Shown piece after piece: positions 43,590 to 55,520 of a stretch of DNA of 64,000 nt. The notes under the pieces were generated by a model, which worked only from the letters and a program-made list of their open reading frames with translations, was not told the DNA's origin and searched no databases. Made by a program: the position numbers and the translations under genes. This stretch comes from Aurifilum marmelostoma. Taxonomy: Eukaryota > Ascomycota > Sordariomycetes > Diaporthales > Cryphonectriaceae. Positions within the stretch are counted from its first letter, which is position 1. Each line of letters opens with the position of its first letter. Location: the NCBI GenBank assembly GCA_027559495.1, contig JAMXSV010000021.1, forward strand, positions 744,001 through 808,000. The letters run 5' to 3'.

Positions 43590-45318
43590 CTACAAGCTGA
43601 TGAAATCCTGCTGCTCGAAATCCACAGAACCATCTTCTCCGACAAACTCGTCAACCTCGTCGGAGTCCACCTCATCAGAGCCGACCGAATCGCCATCTTC
43701 GTCGTCACTGGATGGGTCATCGCCATCATCATCACCCTGGTCGGCGGCCTGCTGACGAGCAGCGCTGGCCTTGCGAAGGACGCTTGCCCTCTCGCGGTGG
43801 GGAAGCTTACAGCCTTTGGTCTTACAGACACCGTTGTTGCTGAAATCGGGACACTCGAAGGAGTGGCGGTTGGAACAGCTGATGCCCTTGGCGCAGTAGC
43901 CATAGAAGCCAAAGTCGCGACAGACCAGGGCACCTGGAGGCAGTACGAGGTGAGTATACGGACAATCGGGCTTTGAACAGTTGCCCTTGGCATAGTGCAC
44001 ACAATGGGGCGTGCGCTCGGGAGTTAGCTCGTGCGACAGATCACACTGGTCTCCGTAGACACAAGTACCCTTCTGAAGGAAATCCTTGCAGATAGCAACC
44101 TTGGAGTGTTCATGGAGATAGCGGCACATAGGCCCTTTGGGGCATGACCCTGGGGGGGAAAATTGGAGTTAGTACTGTCGGTCCATGGTTTGATGGAACC
44201 CAGACGCATGAGGAGACGCCAGGGGAAAAAAGACACAGGGGTTGTTGAAAGAAGGTACCAGTGGTTGAAAAGTTTTTGCAGGGAACGTTGACTTTGTTCA
44301 CGGCGCCAGATCGACTATAATATGCCCTCGTCAGTATATGCCCATCGCCGGGAAGGGCGACATACCGCTGGGCCTTAACAACCGCCTGTCGGTACATGTT
44401 TCCGTTCTTAGTGCGGTGAAATTTGACACCCCCGACGACGGCAACTTTAGGGGTAGCTTTCGGGGCGTTGGGGTCTCCTGAAGACATGTGAGCAGTAGCA
44501 CGATTGGTCGGAAATGAATGAGGAGACGCACCGGGAAGTTTGACAAGTTTGCTGCCATTCATGACCACGGCAAATTTGATGCCATCGACGATAATCTCAT
44601 AGTGCGGGGCTGTAGTGGAGTTAGCAGAGACGACGGAAGGGTTGGCAGTTCGCCTGAGGTGGCTCATGATCTGCGCCCGCTCCATGTTCTCCTTGTGCCG
44701 CATCTTCTGCAGGCGGGTCTGCTCGATGGCCTTGGTGCGGGCCTCAGATTGCTCCTGATATATGTTGGTGTTGATCAATTGCATGTGCCGGTCAGTCTTG
44801 GTGACCCAGGATGGAGACGCAGCATCGGAGGTCGGGGTCGCGTCGCCGCTGTTGGTGCTGGGAGCTGAAGCGCCGTTGAGAACGAGTGTTCGATTACGGT
44901 GAACAGGAGGCTTGCCGACTCGATAGCCTCCCCGAGGGGAATACGGGTGGTGACCGCGATAATAGCCGCCCCTGCCATATGCTGTAGTGTTGCGAGTAGC
45001 ATTATTAGCCGCATATTCGTTCGGGAATAGGGTAAACATCGGGGCCAAGTTGAACATACTGCGCGAGGGACCATGGTGTTGTGGTGCTGGAGCGGGAGCA
45101 GTACCAGCTTGCTGGTTTTTGGCACGGTTGATCTGGCCTGTGGGAGAGACAAAGGATTAGATTCAATACTATCAAAAGGGGCGAGGGGAGGCAGGTGGAG
45201 GAGACTTGAGCAGGCTGCAACACATTTGGCAAGCCTTCTATCTTGACTGCGCCAAATAGAGATTCTCACCTGCTAGAAGGCTGATCTGCTCCATCAACTT
45301 TTGGTTCTCATCAGACAT
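43590..45318 (-). CDS. CCCH zinc-finger protein with five fingers (ZC3H3/Red5-like)
   Basis: Five exons (45318-45270, 45137-44532, 44477-44366, 44314-44259, 44149-43590) give 460 residues. The start MSDENQKLMEQISLL precedes an RG/Tyr/Pro-rich region and a charged helix (TRLQKMRHKENMERA). Near the C-terminus are five tandem CCCH fingers. Their Cys-Cys-Cys-His spacings are close to x8-x5-x3, with fingers 3 and 5 shorter (x4 in the second gap). Finger 1 spans the exon 4/5 join (CKNFSTTG|SCPKGP). The tail is acidic. Such arrays bind RNA and occur in ZC3H3 and fission yeast Red5 (nuclear RNA surveillance) and in CPSF30. The position of the array after a long N-terminal region favours ZC3H3/Red5. 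Divergent from TFG2. Confidence 0.85.
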
Positions 45319-45962
45319 GTTGTGTTGTCCGTGGGAGGTGCAATCTGGCGAGTCTCTAGGAAAGTTGCTGGTAGGAAAGAAAAAGTAATGGTGGCGGTAG
45401 TTTGGCCGCTTTTTCGGAAATGGTAGCAAAGAAGATCAACAGGTGATGGAAAGCTGGCTGCTGATATAAGCAGACAGACCCATGTCGTCATCAAAACACC
45501 CTACTACTATGGTAGTCTCACAAGGGGCCTACCTCAGTACCTTGTCACTTTTGGTCAATCTTTGAATTCTTGACCAGTGAACGACAAGCTGAACTGTGGT
45601 GCTTTGTTGTGATCTTCTTTGTCAAAGTTTTTGTCCAAGACCCAGGAGATATCTTAGACTTGTATCAATGCTAGACACTGTCTTTGAGTGCTGTGGAAGC
45701 CGATAGGCATTTCGCACAGGCAGAGTCAGAGTACTTGCGCTTCTCCCACATTTGATTACGTAAGGACAGACTGCAGCCTCAGCCAACATTCGAACGTTCA
45801 GACATCTTTAAACTGGACGGCAATCCATTACTTCCGACATTCTCTCGCGCCTTGGACGGACTGAATATCTGCGTACCTGCTTCTCGCGTTGAAGGGTTGA
45901 AGCCTTCCGAATCCCACCGTCGCTGATCGTTACGGGCTGCTGCTGAGCCTACATAGTCCAAC
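45319..45962. promoter_or_regulatory. Divergent promoter region CCCH gene/TFG2
   Basis: 644 nt between two divergent genes whose products both act on RNA polymerase II transcripts. No specific motif was recognised. Confidence 0.45.
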
Positions 45963-47272
45963 ATGGCAGACTCCATGCCAATCAAGCCCGACCCGGAGGA
46001 TATCAAGATGGAGGACGGATCGCCCATGGCCGTCGATGATGATCCCTATGAGGAGCTCGACCTCGAATTCTACAATACGACTGATGGAAACGGCATACCT
46101 ACGCCACAGGACAACCTTCTTATGGCTCGCGTCCCCACCTACGTCTGGGCTGCCTGGGACAAGATTGACGACGACACCCCCATTGAGATAGGAAAGCTTC
46201 GCATGTGGTCCGAGCCCGACAAGAAGCACCCCCAGGCCAAGAAGGTAATGCTGCAGGAGACGACGTGTCTTCTCCCATTGGGTGCCGAGGCTGACGACTC
46301 TATCGAATTCTAGCAAAAGATGCGGCTACTGCTCAAGACCAATGTCTCGGCCCACCAAGGATTGCCTCGCGAGTACGATCTTGTCGATACCGATCAGAGC
46401 GTCAAGAACACCTTCGTTTTTACCGAGTCAGATCTCGAAGCCTTCAAGAACAAGAACAAGGCCCGCCGGGAGGCGGCCGACCAGAATATCCCTACCTACC
46501 TCTTGCGACCCAAGGTCGAGAAGCCCCCGCAGCAGAATCATCGTGGTGGCCGCCGTGGTCCAAGGAAGGATACGTTCCGCCAAGTTATCCCTAGTATGTC
46601 TTTGACTGCCTTCATCCACATCTTTCTTGAGCTTCGTAGGGCCTCGAATCATTGTTCTGACCCCGAAGTGCAGAAAAGACAGCCATTTATGGTCGTGTCA
46701 GGCAAGAGTACAACATGAATCCCATCGATAACCCCGAGACCGCATATCTCATGGCTGTTCGGGCACAGGAGCAGATACAGCCGAAGAACACAACCCAGAT
46801 CATCGATCGCCTAACGGTCACGAATAACGTTGTCCAGGCCGGAACCCGGCAGGCAACAGAGGCGTTTGGCACCTTCATCGTAAGCTTCCGCGTGGTCTCC
46901 TCCCGCGATGTGACCTGCACTCGTGCTGACTCGTGACTACAGAAAGAGACCAAGAAAAAGACGAAACAGGCCAAGGCTGATGCGAAGACTGCTCGTATTC
47001 CCGAGAACGAGCTGCTCGACAGGATCTTCCAGTGCTTTGGGCAGTACAACTATTGGAGCATGAAGGCTTTGAAGGCCGCCATTCCGCAGCCCGAAGTCTA
47101 CCTGCGGTCCACGCTTGAGAAGGTTGCCAATCTAAACAAGACTGGACGGTTCGCCAACCAGTGGAGCCTTAGAGATGGCTTCAGAGCAAATGCCGAAGCC
47201 GCTCCTGACGTCGCTGTCGAGGACGAAGACGAGGATGATGAGGATGATGTGAAGATGGAGGATGTGGCTTAA
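45963..47272 (+). CDS. TFG2: TFIIF beta subunit (RAP30/Tfg2)
   Basis: Tfg2 is the small subunit of general transcription factor TFIIF, which binds RNA polymerase II in the pre-initiation complex. Four exons (45963-46244, 46314-46593, 46674-46879, 46943-47272) give 365 residues. After an acidic N-terminus comes the dimerisation beta-barrel start (LLMARVPTYVWAAWDKI ... IGKLRMW). A basic linker (NHRGGRRGPRK) is followed by AIYGRVRQEYNMNPI. The C-terminal winged helix (RIPENELLDRIFQCFGQYNYWSMKALK ... LRSTLEKVANLNKTGRFANQW) is well conserved. The end is acidic. The introns are 63-80 nt. Confidence 0.93.
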
Positions 47273-47615
47273 AGAGCCGCCTCAGTCAAAGCATGAGAGT
47301 TACGGAGTCACTGGGCGGCTACTACACTTTATTCTTTCATCTTCTATGCATCGGCGTTGCGGGATCCGAGGTGGCTTCTTTGACTGCAAAGGAGTGTCTT
47401 CCAAATTGAGAGATGATACCCAATCTTGGAAGTTTTCATAGTCAATTTGGGATTCATGAAGGAAGCTATGTACTCGAAAGAGATGGTAAAGGGTCACGAG
47501 TCTATAGTGTCATGAGTGACCGGCCATTCTCACTCAGACGGTCAAAAATGCATTAGGCATTCGGTCACACTCATCCTTATCTTGCAATATTCCAATTTCC
47601 CAAGACACAAAACAA
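47273..47615. other. Spacer between convergent TFG2 and YVC1
   Basis: 343 nt of presumed 3' UTRs. No gene seen. Confidence 0.5.
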
Positions 47616-50239
47616 CTACTGGTCGTCGTCACCTGTATGATCCAGATCTCGTAACGTCCCTGTTCTGCCAGCTGCCAGCTCCTCCTCGGCGCTCGTGCTA
47701 TCATCCAGATCATTCACCAGCCTCGCCAGCATCGACTCAATTCTCGCATTGCTCTCCTCTAGCGCGTCTAGCCGTGCCGTCATGGACGACATCTCGGGGG
47801 AGTCGTCGAGAATGCCTTGTAGCTCCTGCCGGAGCCCCGGGAATGGAGCCATGCTATCCCGTCTGCTAATGGTCCGGCCTGCGCCGGGCGACTTGGGTGG
47901 CTGCGCCTGGTCGCTTCTCGCGTCGCTTCTGGCGTCACTATTGCCGTCGCTATGGGCCTTCGGTGTCGGCTGCTGCTGCTTCTGCTGCTGTTGCTGCTTT
48001 CGTCTCCGTATGATATTCTCAAGGTTTGCCGAGTCCGCTGTGGAGCTCCGCTGAAAATGCCGCCGGATCATGTGGTGCGTCAGCTCGTCGTCTACGGAGA
48101 TAGCATCCTCTATCTCGTCTGGTGGTGGTAAGTGAAAGACGGCATGGATGTCTCCGTGCGTCGTGATGCGCCACTTCTCCCAGAACCACTGCGACCGCGC
48201 CTCGTTGCCGCTCGTCGCTGTGCTGGCGCTGGAAGGAAATGACATAGGCCACAGAAGGCGCCGCTCGGCAGCCGCGATGATGAGCAGTAGGGGGAGGTTG
48301 AGCAAGCGCACGAAGAAGACGTGGATCTTATGGAACCAGCGGGGGCTGATGAACCACCGAAGAGGCACGAGGACGAAAAGAGCTAGGATATTGAAGGGTG
48401 GCTGATACGCGAAGATGGCGTCGCTCTTGACACCCTCAAGCGTCTGGACCGCATGGCGGTACTGGATCTCGGCCGTGGCATTTGACACGATGGTACTGAA
48501 AGTGTTGGATAGCATGGAGACGAGGATAGTCAAGAAGAGGGTGTTCCCTTGACGAAAAAGTGTGCGATTAGCAAGGTGTCTCGATCGATTTTGTTCGATG
48601 AGACTCGCTCTGATACTTACCAAGGAACGCAAATGTGACCATGAGGCAAGGCCCCAGAATCCAATGAAAGTCGGGAGCTTTCTGGATGCCGGTCCCGTCG
48701 AGACCGAACCAGATCCAAAGCATCCACTTGCCCACAGTAATTGTAGTGTGGCCCGCATCGCCAAGCCATATGAGCGAGAGTAAGAAGCCACCGAAACACC
48801 AGGCAGCAAGAGCAGTCAAAAGTGTGAAATCTACCATCATCGCCCGCAGGCAGACAAACAGTAGGTTATTGGAGAGAAGGTTGAAGGCAAGGCGAGGGAT
48901 GAGAACCGGAGCACCCATGGCGAGGACATCCAAGGCTTGCTGGCCTGCATTTTCGTCTCCCAGGCGCCATCCGTGTATACGGAGAATGAGATAGACCCAG
49001 TAGATGACGCTAAAGGTCACGTCGAGAAAGGACCATAAATTTTGAGTGTAGACGTGCCTGCGAGCAAGAATCGTCAGCCAGCTCTCAAAGCAATATAACC
49101 ACAGACAATGGAAGAAGTCCTCACCATCCGTGCTCCAACATGGTAGCAAATTGATCCAATACCCATCCCAGGGCATATATCGAAAAGGCAACCTCGAGGA
49201 TAGAGTATTTGCTGGAATCCCGTTCCCCCATGAACAAGAGATACAATATCAAGAGAATACAGAACTGGAATACTTCTAGAAAATTCCTGGTTCTAGGAAC
49301 GATCAGGCGGTACTGGTTGAGCAAGGAGGCCGTTCTGGGATCATAGAGGGAAATTGGCTTTTGCTTGTAGCGGTCTGGGATAATATCCATGAAGCTCGAG
49401 GGCGTGTAGATGACCTGGCCTTCGTAGATGGCGTCGATCACTTTCTGGCAAGACGTGGAGCTCAGGAACACTTTGCTCTCACTTAGGATGGCGACCTCGA
49501 GGGCGGGCAGCGTTTGTTCGTAGCTCCAGGAGCTGGTTGTCGACGCCTCCTGGCGTATGGCCTCCGGTGCATTCTGAAAGGGCTCAAAACCAGCTACAAG
49601 GATATGGGCCAGGATGAGAAGACCCTCCGGGCCTGCGTTGTCCTCGTTAAAGCGCCGCAATATTCGGGTGGCAACCAGCTCACACAGGGTAGCACGGGTG
49701 AAATTGACATTTTGCCTGTTGTTCAGATGCGATTGTTCGTGTAAAAAGTGTGCACGGTTGACAAGGAGACAGTACACTATCTACCAATTAGTATCCAGCA
49801 TCGCAGCTACATGTGTGACGCGCGGGAAGAAAGGGTCACCAATTGAGATATCGTCGAGCTCATACAACTGGTCCACGAGCGGCCGTATAACCGAGATGTT
49901 AATGCGCAGGTCCCTCAGCTGCTCTAGCGTCATGTAGTCCTCGACTATGGACACGACATCCCTCCTGATGCGGTGTATGTTGGTATAAACGGGGAGATGA
50001 GAGTGGGCATTGACGGAGCATGAGAAGACGGGGTCTTGTTGCAGATCATGGCTGATGTGCCTCCTCAGCAGAGGTCTGCGCTCTGGTTCCTGGAAATGTA
50101 GGTGTCTGCGCGAGTAGGCACTGTGGTTCTGGCGTGGGCTGGGGCTCTGATGACCCTGACTGTATCCGTGATCCTGAACTGGACTCTCGTCTGGCATCTT
50201 GTGTCCCCGGATACCCAACTTGTATCCTCGAGGGTTCAA
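47616..50239 (-). CDS. YVC1: Vacuolar TRP-type calcium channel Yvc1
   Basis: Yvc1 releases Ca2+ from the vacuole in response to osmotic or oxidative stress. Four exons (50239-49840, 49776-49125, 49057-48621, 48547-47616) give 806 residues from the first ATG; an ATG at 50197 (MPDESPVQDHG) would give 792. The soluble N-terminal domain is followed by several hydrophobic helices (FLEVFQFCILLILYLLFMG, FSIYALGWVLDQF, LWSFLDVTFSVIYWVYLIL, and others). A pore-like segment (HTTITVGKWMLWIWFGLDG) precedes the last helix (LGPCLMVTFAFLGNTLFL). The C-terminal cytosolic tail has a Gln-rich stretch and an acidic end. Intron 1 contains ACTAAT and uses the more distal AG of TAGATAG to keep frame. Confidence 0.88.
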
Positions 50240-51773
50240 TGCTGCTTCGTAACTCCAGGCTCGGCCTCGAACTTCCGTATCTCCTCCCCACTTGGCGGTC
50301 TTCCCAAAAGGAATACACAGACTAGATCAACCAAGTTGCAGATTGAACAAATAGTGATAAGAGAGTCTCAGGGAGATAAATGTTGTGCGTCTTTGATATG
50401 ATGTGCTTTGGCACAGAAACAAACCAGGCATGTGCTTCAATTTCACTATCATGCCAAGATAGAGTGCTAGACCTCTAGGGACCACCAAGGCCCCTTAGGT
50501 GATACCTACTGGGTTATCACGTCCTGCTTTATCAAGTTTCCGGAGCCTGTGGGGACACTACTGCGGGTTGATACGCCCAAATGACGCAACAACGGCACGG
50601 CCTTGCAAGGGGTGAATGCCCCTCGACCAACAGGATTGACCCCCTAAAGGCCCTGGCGTCGAAAGTAGCGGGAAGACCCGTCTTACTGGCCCCTTCCACG
50701 ACCTGCCCACCGTCCTGTGCTGTGACCTGAACCTGCTGCGTTGGTTGACCTGTGGCAGCCAGCAACTAATACTGCAATTGTGGGTAGAAGGACAGTTGCC
50801 CTCTCGTGCTGTGTGTCTATCCTTCCTTCATTTACTATACGCACTTCCGTACACAATCAGTATACGTATTGCCTCTCTGAATGTGACACTGCCATCTGTC
50901 GTGACAGCTTCTATCCTACCAAGCAAACCCACACATGAAACTGACATGCTAATCAAGGAGATACAAGACATGATATGACCTTACATTCACTATCACTGCA
51001 AACTCATATTTCCACAAATAACAAGGCCCCCCCCCCCCGGCTGGTCTCTCCCATCACTGATTCTTGACTCAAGTCATATCTTATCATTGATCATCCCCTG
51101 AATTTATCACTACCGAAACCCGACCCGCCTCTGCTTGTGCATGATCGGGTCGGCGACGTACCCATCACGAAGGAATTCGTCGTGAAACTATTGTACAGCT
51201 CAGACCATCCCAGTGACGGTCACCACGTTCATCCAGAGAGAAGAACAAAGAACATCGGCAAGACAAAAGGGAAATGACGTTGGTCGGTCTGAGTACAGGA
51301 GCATAGAGGCCATAGACATTATAAAATATTACCATCATGAATCCGTGGAATGAAGAATGTGAGGCGTTGCGGCGGCACGGATGAAGGATGTTTCGTGGCC
51401 CCTTGCCACTATTAATATCCGCGGTTGCTTCAATTCTTCCCACTGCGGTGTGATAGCCATCTTCTCGAAGGCGGCAGCCACGATCTGGCCCGAATTGTTC
51501 AGATATGATGACTGCAAGAGATTAAACCTCTTCGGTCATCATACCTTGAAGATCATGTCGTGTGAGATGTGAGGAAGAAGAGAGAAATGAAGAAGAAGAG
51601 GAAGAACGAGAAAAAAAAACCCTTTTCCTTGACGCCATTGCTCCCCCACCTGATCCCATATAGCACCAGGAATTAACCCTTTAATTAAAAAAAAAAAAAA
51701 CGCCAGCGCAAATGCTTCAACTTTATTTCGTCTCCTTTCCTCCGGGGTATATCCTTCTCCTTCCGAAATTGCT
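50240..51773. other. Intergenic region, YVC1 promoter and RAX2 3' flank
   Basis: About 1.5 kb with a C12 run (51027-51038) and an A14 run near 51690. The frames here are not protein-like. No gene recognised. Confidence 0.45.
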
Positions 51774-54700
51774 TCAAATCGTGGGTGCTCCTGGTCGGCC
51801 CTTGCCCAAGGACTCGAGAAGCTCTTGTGGTGGTATCCGCTGCATGCCACTACCCCTATCAAATGTTGATGTTGGGGCAGGTACGTATCCTTCTCTCTTC
51901 TTACGGAAACGCTCCATCGCCATGCCGGCGACCACGATGAGCAGGGTCAGGCCGAGCGCGATAGCCAAACCTATCAGAACGACAGCGTATATCGGGAGGC
52001 CGCCGCTGCTTTCGCCACTGAAAAAGTCCGTCTTCTCGGTGAAGATGCGAGAAATAGTCCCTGCCTTGTTGCCCGAGTTTGCCGTGAGGGCGAAGGGTGT
52101 CAACGCAGTGCCGTTGAACAACGCGGCACTCGCAGTACCGAAGCCCGGAATGACAATCCGTCCGGTCAGCATGAGGGACATCTTCTCCTCCAGCAGGTCA
52201 GAAGAGTCGTGAGCTTCCGTGAGAGAGAAAATCTGCATAGACAGGAGGTTTGTGCCAGACCCGAGGATCTGACCAGGCGACTGCCAGTCGGAGCCATCGT
52301 ATTTCATCACATAGAGGGAGCCGTTCGAAGCAGTGCCAGCCACCCAAATCTGACTGCCGTCAGATGACCCCATTGTTATGATGTCGACGGGACCGGGGAG
52401 AGCAGCCGCGCCAGAGTAAGCGTCCCATGTCTCATCGCCGGCAGTGTATGATGCGAGGAAGATTGTCGACGAGTTGACGGTGATGTTTCCTCCAGCGATA
52501 AGGTTCTTATTGGTTGCCCACATTAGGCTTCTGACCTCGCCCATCAAATTGTTGCCAGGTCGGTTCCACTGCGATGAGGTGGTGCTGTAGAGGCAGACCG
52601 CAGGACATCCAAGGGAGCCAGCTGTTGTGAAGGAACCACCGACATAAACATCACCGGTATTTGGTCTAACGGCAATGGCATGAACGATGCTACCATCGCC
52701 GGCAAGCGCTGGTGGTTGTGAACCATAATCACCGGTGTGAAGGTCAAATGACACCAGGCCGCGGACACTGTCACCGTTGATGGTTCCGCTCACATTCCCT
52801 CCAGCAAACAGAGTGGAGCCCTGGATAGCAACAGCGGTGAATGTCGAATCTTGTGAGACACCAGAGACGAATCCCGAGACGGATCTGTTCGAACTCTCCA
52901 CAATGGCGACATTGCTGATAGTGGAGCCGTTGCTCCCTATGCCAGAGAAATGACCGGTCAAGACGGTCAGATTGAGACCATTGGAGTTCAGGAATGCCCC
53001 AGCAAGTACACCATTGGCACTGCCGTTGTTGAGCGTGTCCAGAGTTGCCAGAGACCCAGTCGTGTTCGGAGAGTCACTCAGAACAGCGTTTGCGTATTCG
53101 CCAAGGACAAGGCTGTTGGAGCTCAGCTCGTCCAGACTAGATCCGCCAACGGCCGCAAGCTCCGCTGAGATGACCGCGCCGGCATACAGGGGGTCGCCGC
53201 CCGTGACATCCAGGAGGGACGAGGTCAGCACGCCGTCCAAGTACTCTACCGGAAAATCGAGGTTGGCAAGCCAATTGTTCTGGGACGGTACCCAGACGCC
53301 GAAACCATTGGTAGGAATGGCTGAGTTGTTTCCAAATGCATTGACTTGGCTAAAGTTGCCCGACAAGCTGATGACAAGCTCAGGTGTCGTGCTGGAAATA
53401 TTCATGGTCAAAGGCACTACCAATGAAACGGGCCCGTTGACGCCGGCACCAAGAGCGCTCCATGAGCCCGATGTTATGTCGTAAAGCGCCACATTGGCGA
53501 GACCAGTAACGCCTCCGGCTTCGAGGTTGTCGAAAGAGCCCCCCACCCATAGGTTGGTGTCGTTGGCGTAAAGAGACGAGACCAAACCATTCAGACCACC
53601 GGCGAGGGTTTGCACTGTTGAGCTCTGGCTGTTGACTGACACGACGTTGCTCGAGCTTGTCGTACTGAAGTTGCCGCCAATGTACGTAACGTCGCCGGAT
53701 GCCGCCAGGGCATTGACAGTGGACCCGCTGGTGAAGTTCATGCCCAGGCTGTCGAAGACGGACTCGGAGAAGGTGGTGGAATTATAAGTTGTGATGGCGG
53801 GGTCATACTCGAAAAGTCCGTTGAGCCCACTGGTGGTATTGTAAATGACAAAGCCAACCTTCTGAGCCACGATTGTCTGTTGAGTGAGAGACTGGCCGTT
53901 CAGAGGCGCAAGTGTGACGGCGGGCCTAAAAGAGCTCGATGTGGCCTCGACGTAGCCGTAGTAGATGGGATCGTACTTGTCGTAGTCGTTGGTCTGGTAC
54001 AACGACGTACTGATCGTGCCATTGGCCCCTTTCGTGGGCGACATGGTGCCGGATAGCTGGACCTGGCCACGAGAGTCGCACGAGGAGTCCTGTAGGCAGC
54101 CCGGCGTGTACACGTTCACAGTATAGTAGCCTGCTTCCCGAATGTCTGGGTAAAAAACAACTGTTGCCGAGTCATTTGTGATCGGAGTGCTAAGAGATGC
54201 AGTCAGATACTCTGAGTTGCTTTTCAGGGACGCTGAGGTGGTCCAAGGGCCGGTCGAGGTAGCATTAGAGGCGGTAGAGATACTGGCACAGGCTGGCTCA
54301 TTGAACTCGCTAACGGCATAGGCAAAAATGTCGTCCTGGAAGAGCTCGATGCCATCGAGGCCGCCGCCACTGCCGTAGAAGTCCGAAATGTCGATCCGAA
54401 AGCCGTTCATTCCTATGACGTTGACAAAATGAAAGTCTTGGTACGTAATACTCGAATTACTGCTCAGGGGACACTCGCTAGTGCAGGTGGTGTTCTCGTT
54501 AGTAGAGGGGTCGATATATGTAAAGTTCATGATACCATTGATGGGCAGGGCTGTGAACCGCCACGTCTTGGTACCACGCCCGTCCTGATGCGTGTTATAG
54601 AGGCGCAATTTCGTCGGCCGGTAGCCAAACCCCATCCTCGCCTGCCAGGATCCTTGTGAGTTGTCAACGAGCAACCATGTGCTGCCCGAGCCATCCACGT

Positions 54701-55520
54701 CACCCGTCTTGCAGATGATGTTGCTGGGGTCGCTGAAACCGCTGGTCGTGGTAGACCCAGTAGCGGTGATGTTTGCAGTAGACAAGTTGATGACCTGCTG
54801 GTCAGGCTCACTGGGCGTGCTTGTATTGCCCAGGCCAGTGAAGGATCCACCGAAAATGATGTGGCCATCAGACGCCCGGGCAATAGAGGAGACAGGTCCG
54901 TTGAAGCCGGCGAATGGCAACGCTTTGAAGCCCGAACCGGCAACATAAGAAACGGCATTGGTCGAGTTGTCGACGCCCACGAAGTTGCCTCCAATGTACA
55001 CCGTATCATTGTCGCAGAGAACGGCATTGACAGACCCCTGCAGACCCGAGAGTGCGGTGACCTCGGTGGTGTTTGGGTTGAAAAGGGCAATGCCCGCGGA
55101 CTCTTTGCCGCCCAGACTTGTGAAGTTGCCGCCTATTATGACACCTTGTGCAGCCCCGTCCGTGACGAAGGAGCACATGGACTCAACAGAAGCGTCGGCC
55201 TGGGCGACGGAGGTAAGGACGCCGTTCGGCAGACGAGCGAGGAGAGCCTCGCTGCCGTTAGTAACGAAGGGACTCTCATCCTGGCCTTCGTATTGATAGA
55301 GCGATATGCCCGCAAAGTCGCCAGCGATGCCGACCTGTCCAAGGCCAGACAAATCGAGATGGGCGGCGGCGGCGGCGGTAAAGTTGATGGCTTGTGACGT
55401 AGGAAAGGATGCGGCCAAGGAGATGGCGAGAAGAGGGCTGAGCAGCGGGGAGGGGTGCCTTCGCCGACGGGCGGTTCGGCGTCGCGACGAAGGTTGTCCC
55501 ATGATGCCAATCATCCACAT
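51774..55520 (-). CDS. RAX2: Cortical polarity marker Rax2
   Basis: Rax2 is a plasma-membrane protein marking sites of polarised growth (bud-site selection in yeast, hyphal growth direction in filamentous fungi). One exon of 1248 residues. A basic start is followed by a signal-peptide-like segment (PLLSPLLAISLAASFPTSQA). The large extracellular part is Asn/Ser/Gly-rich with many N-glycosylation sites and repeated kelch-like blades (VIIGGNFTSLGG, VYIGGNFVGVD, IIFGGSFTGLGN). Near the C-terminus is one membrane helix (LPIYAVVLIGLAIALGLTLLI), then a short basic cytosolic tail. An in-frame ATG at 55502 (MGQPSSRRRT) is an equally good start. An ACGCGT lies at 55615-55620. Confidence 0.93.
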   Translation of the reverse strand: MWMIGIMGQPSSRRRTARRRRHPSPLLSPLLAISLAASFPTSQAINFTAAAAAHLDLSGLGQVGIAGDFAGISLYQYEGQDESPFVTNGSEALLARLPNGVLTSVAQADASVESMCSFVTDGAAQGVIIGGNFTSLGGKESAGIALFNPNTTEVTALSGLQGSVNAVLCDNDTVYIGGNFVGVDNSTNAVSYVAGSGFKALPFAGFNGPVSSIARASDGHIIFGGSFTGLGNTSTPSEPDQQVINLSTANITATGSTTTSGFSDPSNIICKTGDVDGSGSTWLLVDNSQGSWQARMGFGYRPTKLRLYNTHQDGRGTKTWRFTALPINGIMNFTYIDPSTNENTTCTSECPLSSNSSITYQDFHFVNVIGMNGFRIDISDFYGSGGGLDGIELFQDDIFAYAVSEFNEPACASISTASNATSTGPWTTSASLKSNSEYLTASLSTPITNDSATVVFYPDIREAGYYTVNVYTPGCLQDSSCDSRGQVQLSGTMSPTKGANGTISTSLYQTNDYDKYDPIYYGYVEATSSSFRPAVTLAPLNGQSLTQQTIVAQKVGFVIYNTTSGLNGLFEYDPAITTYNSTTFSESVFDSLGMNFTSGSTVNALAASGDVTYIGGNFSTTSSSNVVSVNSQSSTVQTLAGGLNGLVSSLYANDTNLWVGGSFDNLEAGGVTGLANVALYDITSGSWSALGAGVNGPVSLVVPLTMNISSTTPELVISLSGNFSQVNAFGNNSAIPTNGFGVWVPSQNNWLANLDFPVEYLDGVLTSSLLDVTGGDPLYAGAVISAELAAVGGSSLDELSSNSLVLGEYANAVLSDSPNTTGSLATLDTLNNGSANGVLAGAFLNSNGLNLTVLTGHFSGIGSNGSTISNVAIVESSNRSVSGFVSGVSQDSTFTAVAIQGSTLFAGGNVSGTINGDSVRGLVSFDLHTGDYGSQPPALAGDGSIVHAIAVRPNTGDVYVGGSFTTAGSLGCPAVCLYSTTSSQWNRPGNNLMGEVRSLMWATNKNLIAGGNITVNSSTIFLASYTAGDETWDAYSGAAALPGPVDIITMGSSDGSQIWVAGTASNGSLYVMKYDGSDWQSPGQILGSGTNLLSMQIFSLTEAHDSSDLLEEKMSLMLTGRIVIPGFGTASAALFNGTALTPFALTANSGNKAGTISRIFTEKTDFFSGESSGGLPIYAVVLIGLAIALGLTLLIVVAGMAMERFRKKREGYVPAPTSTFDRGSGMQRIPPQELLESLGKGRPGAPTI

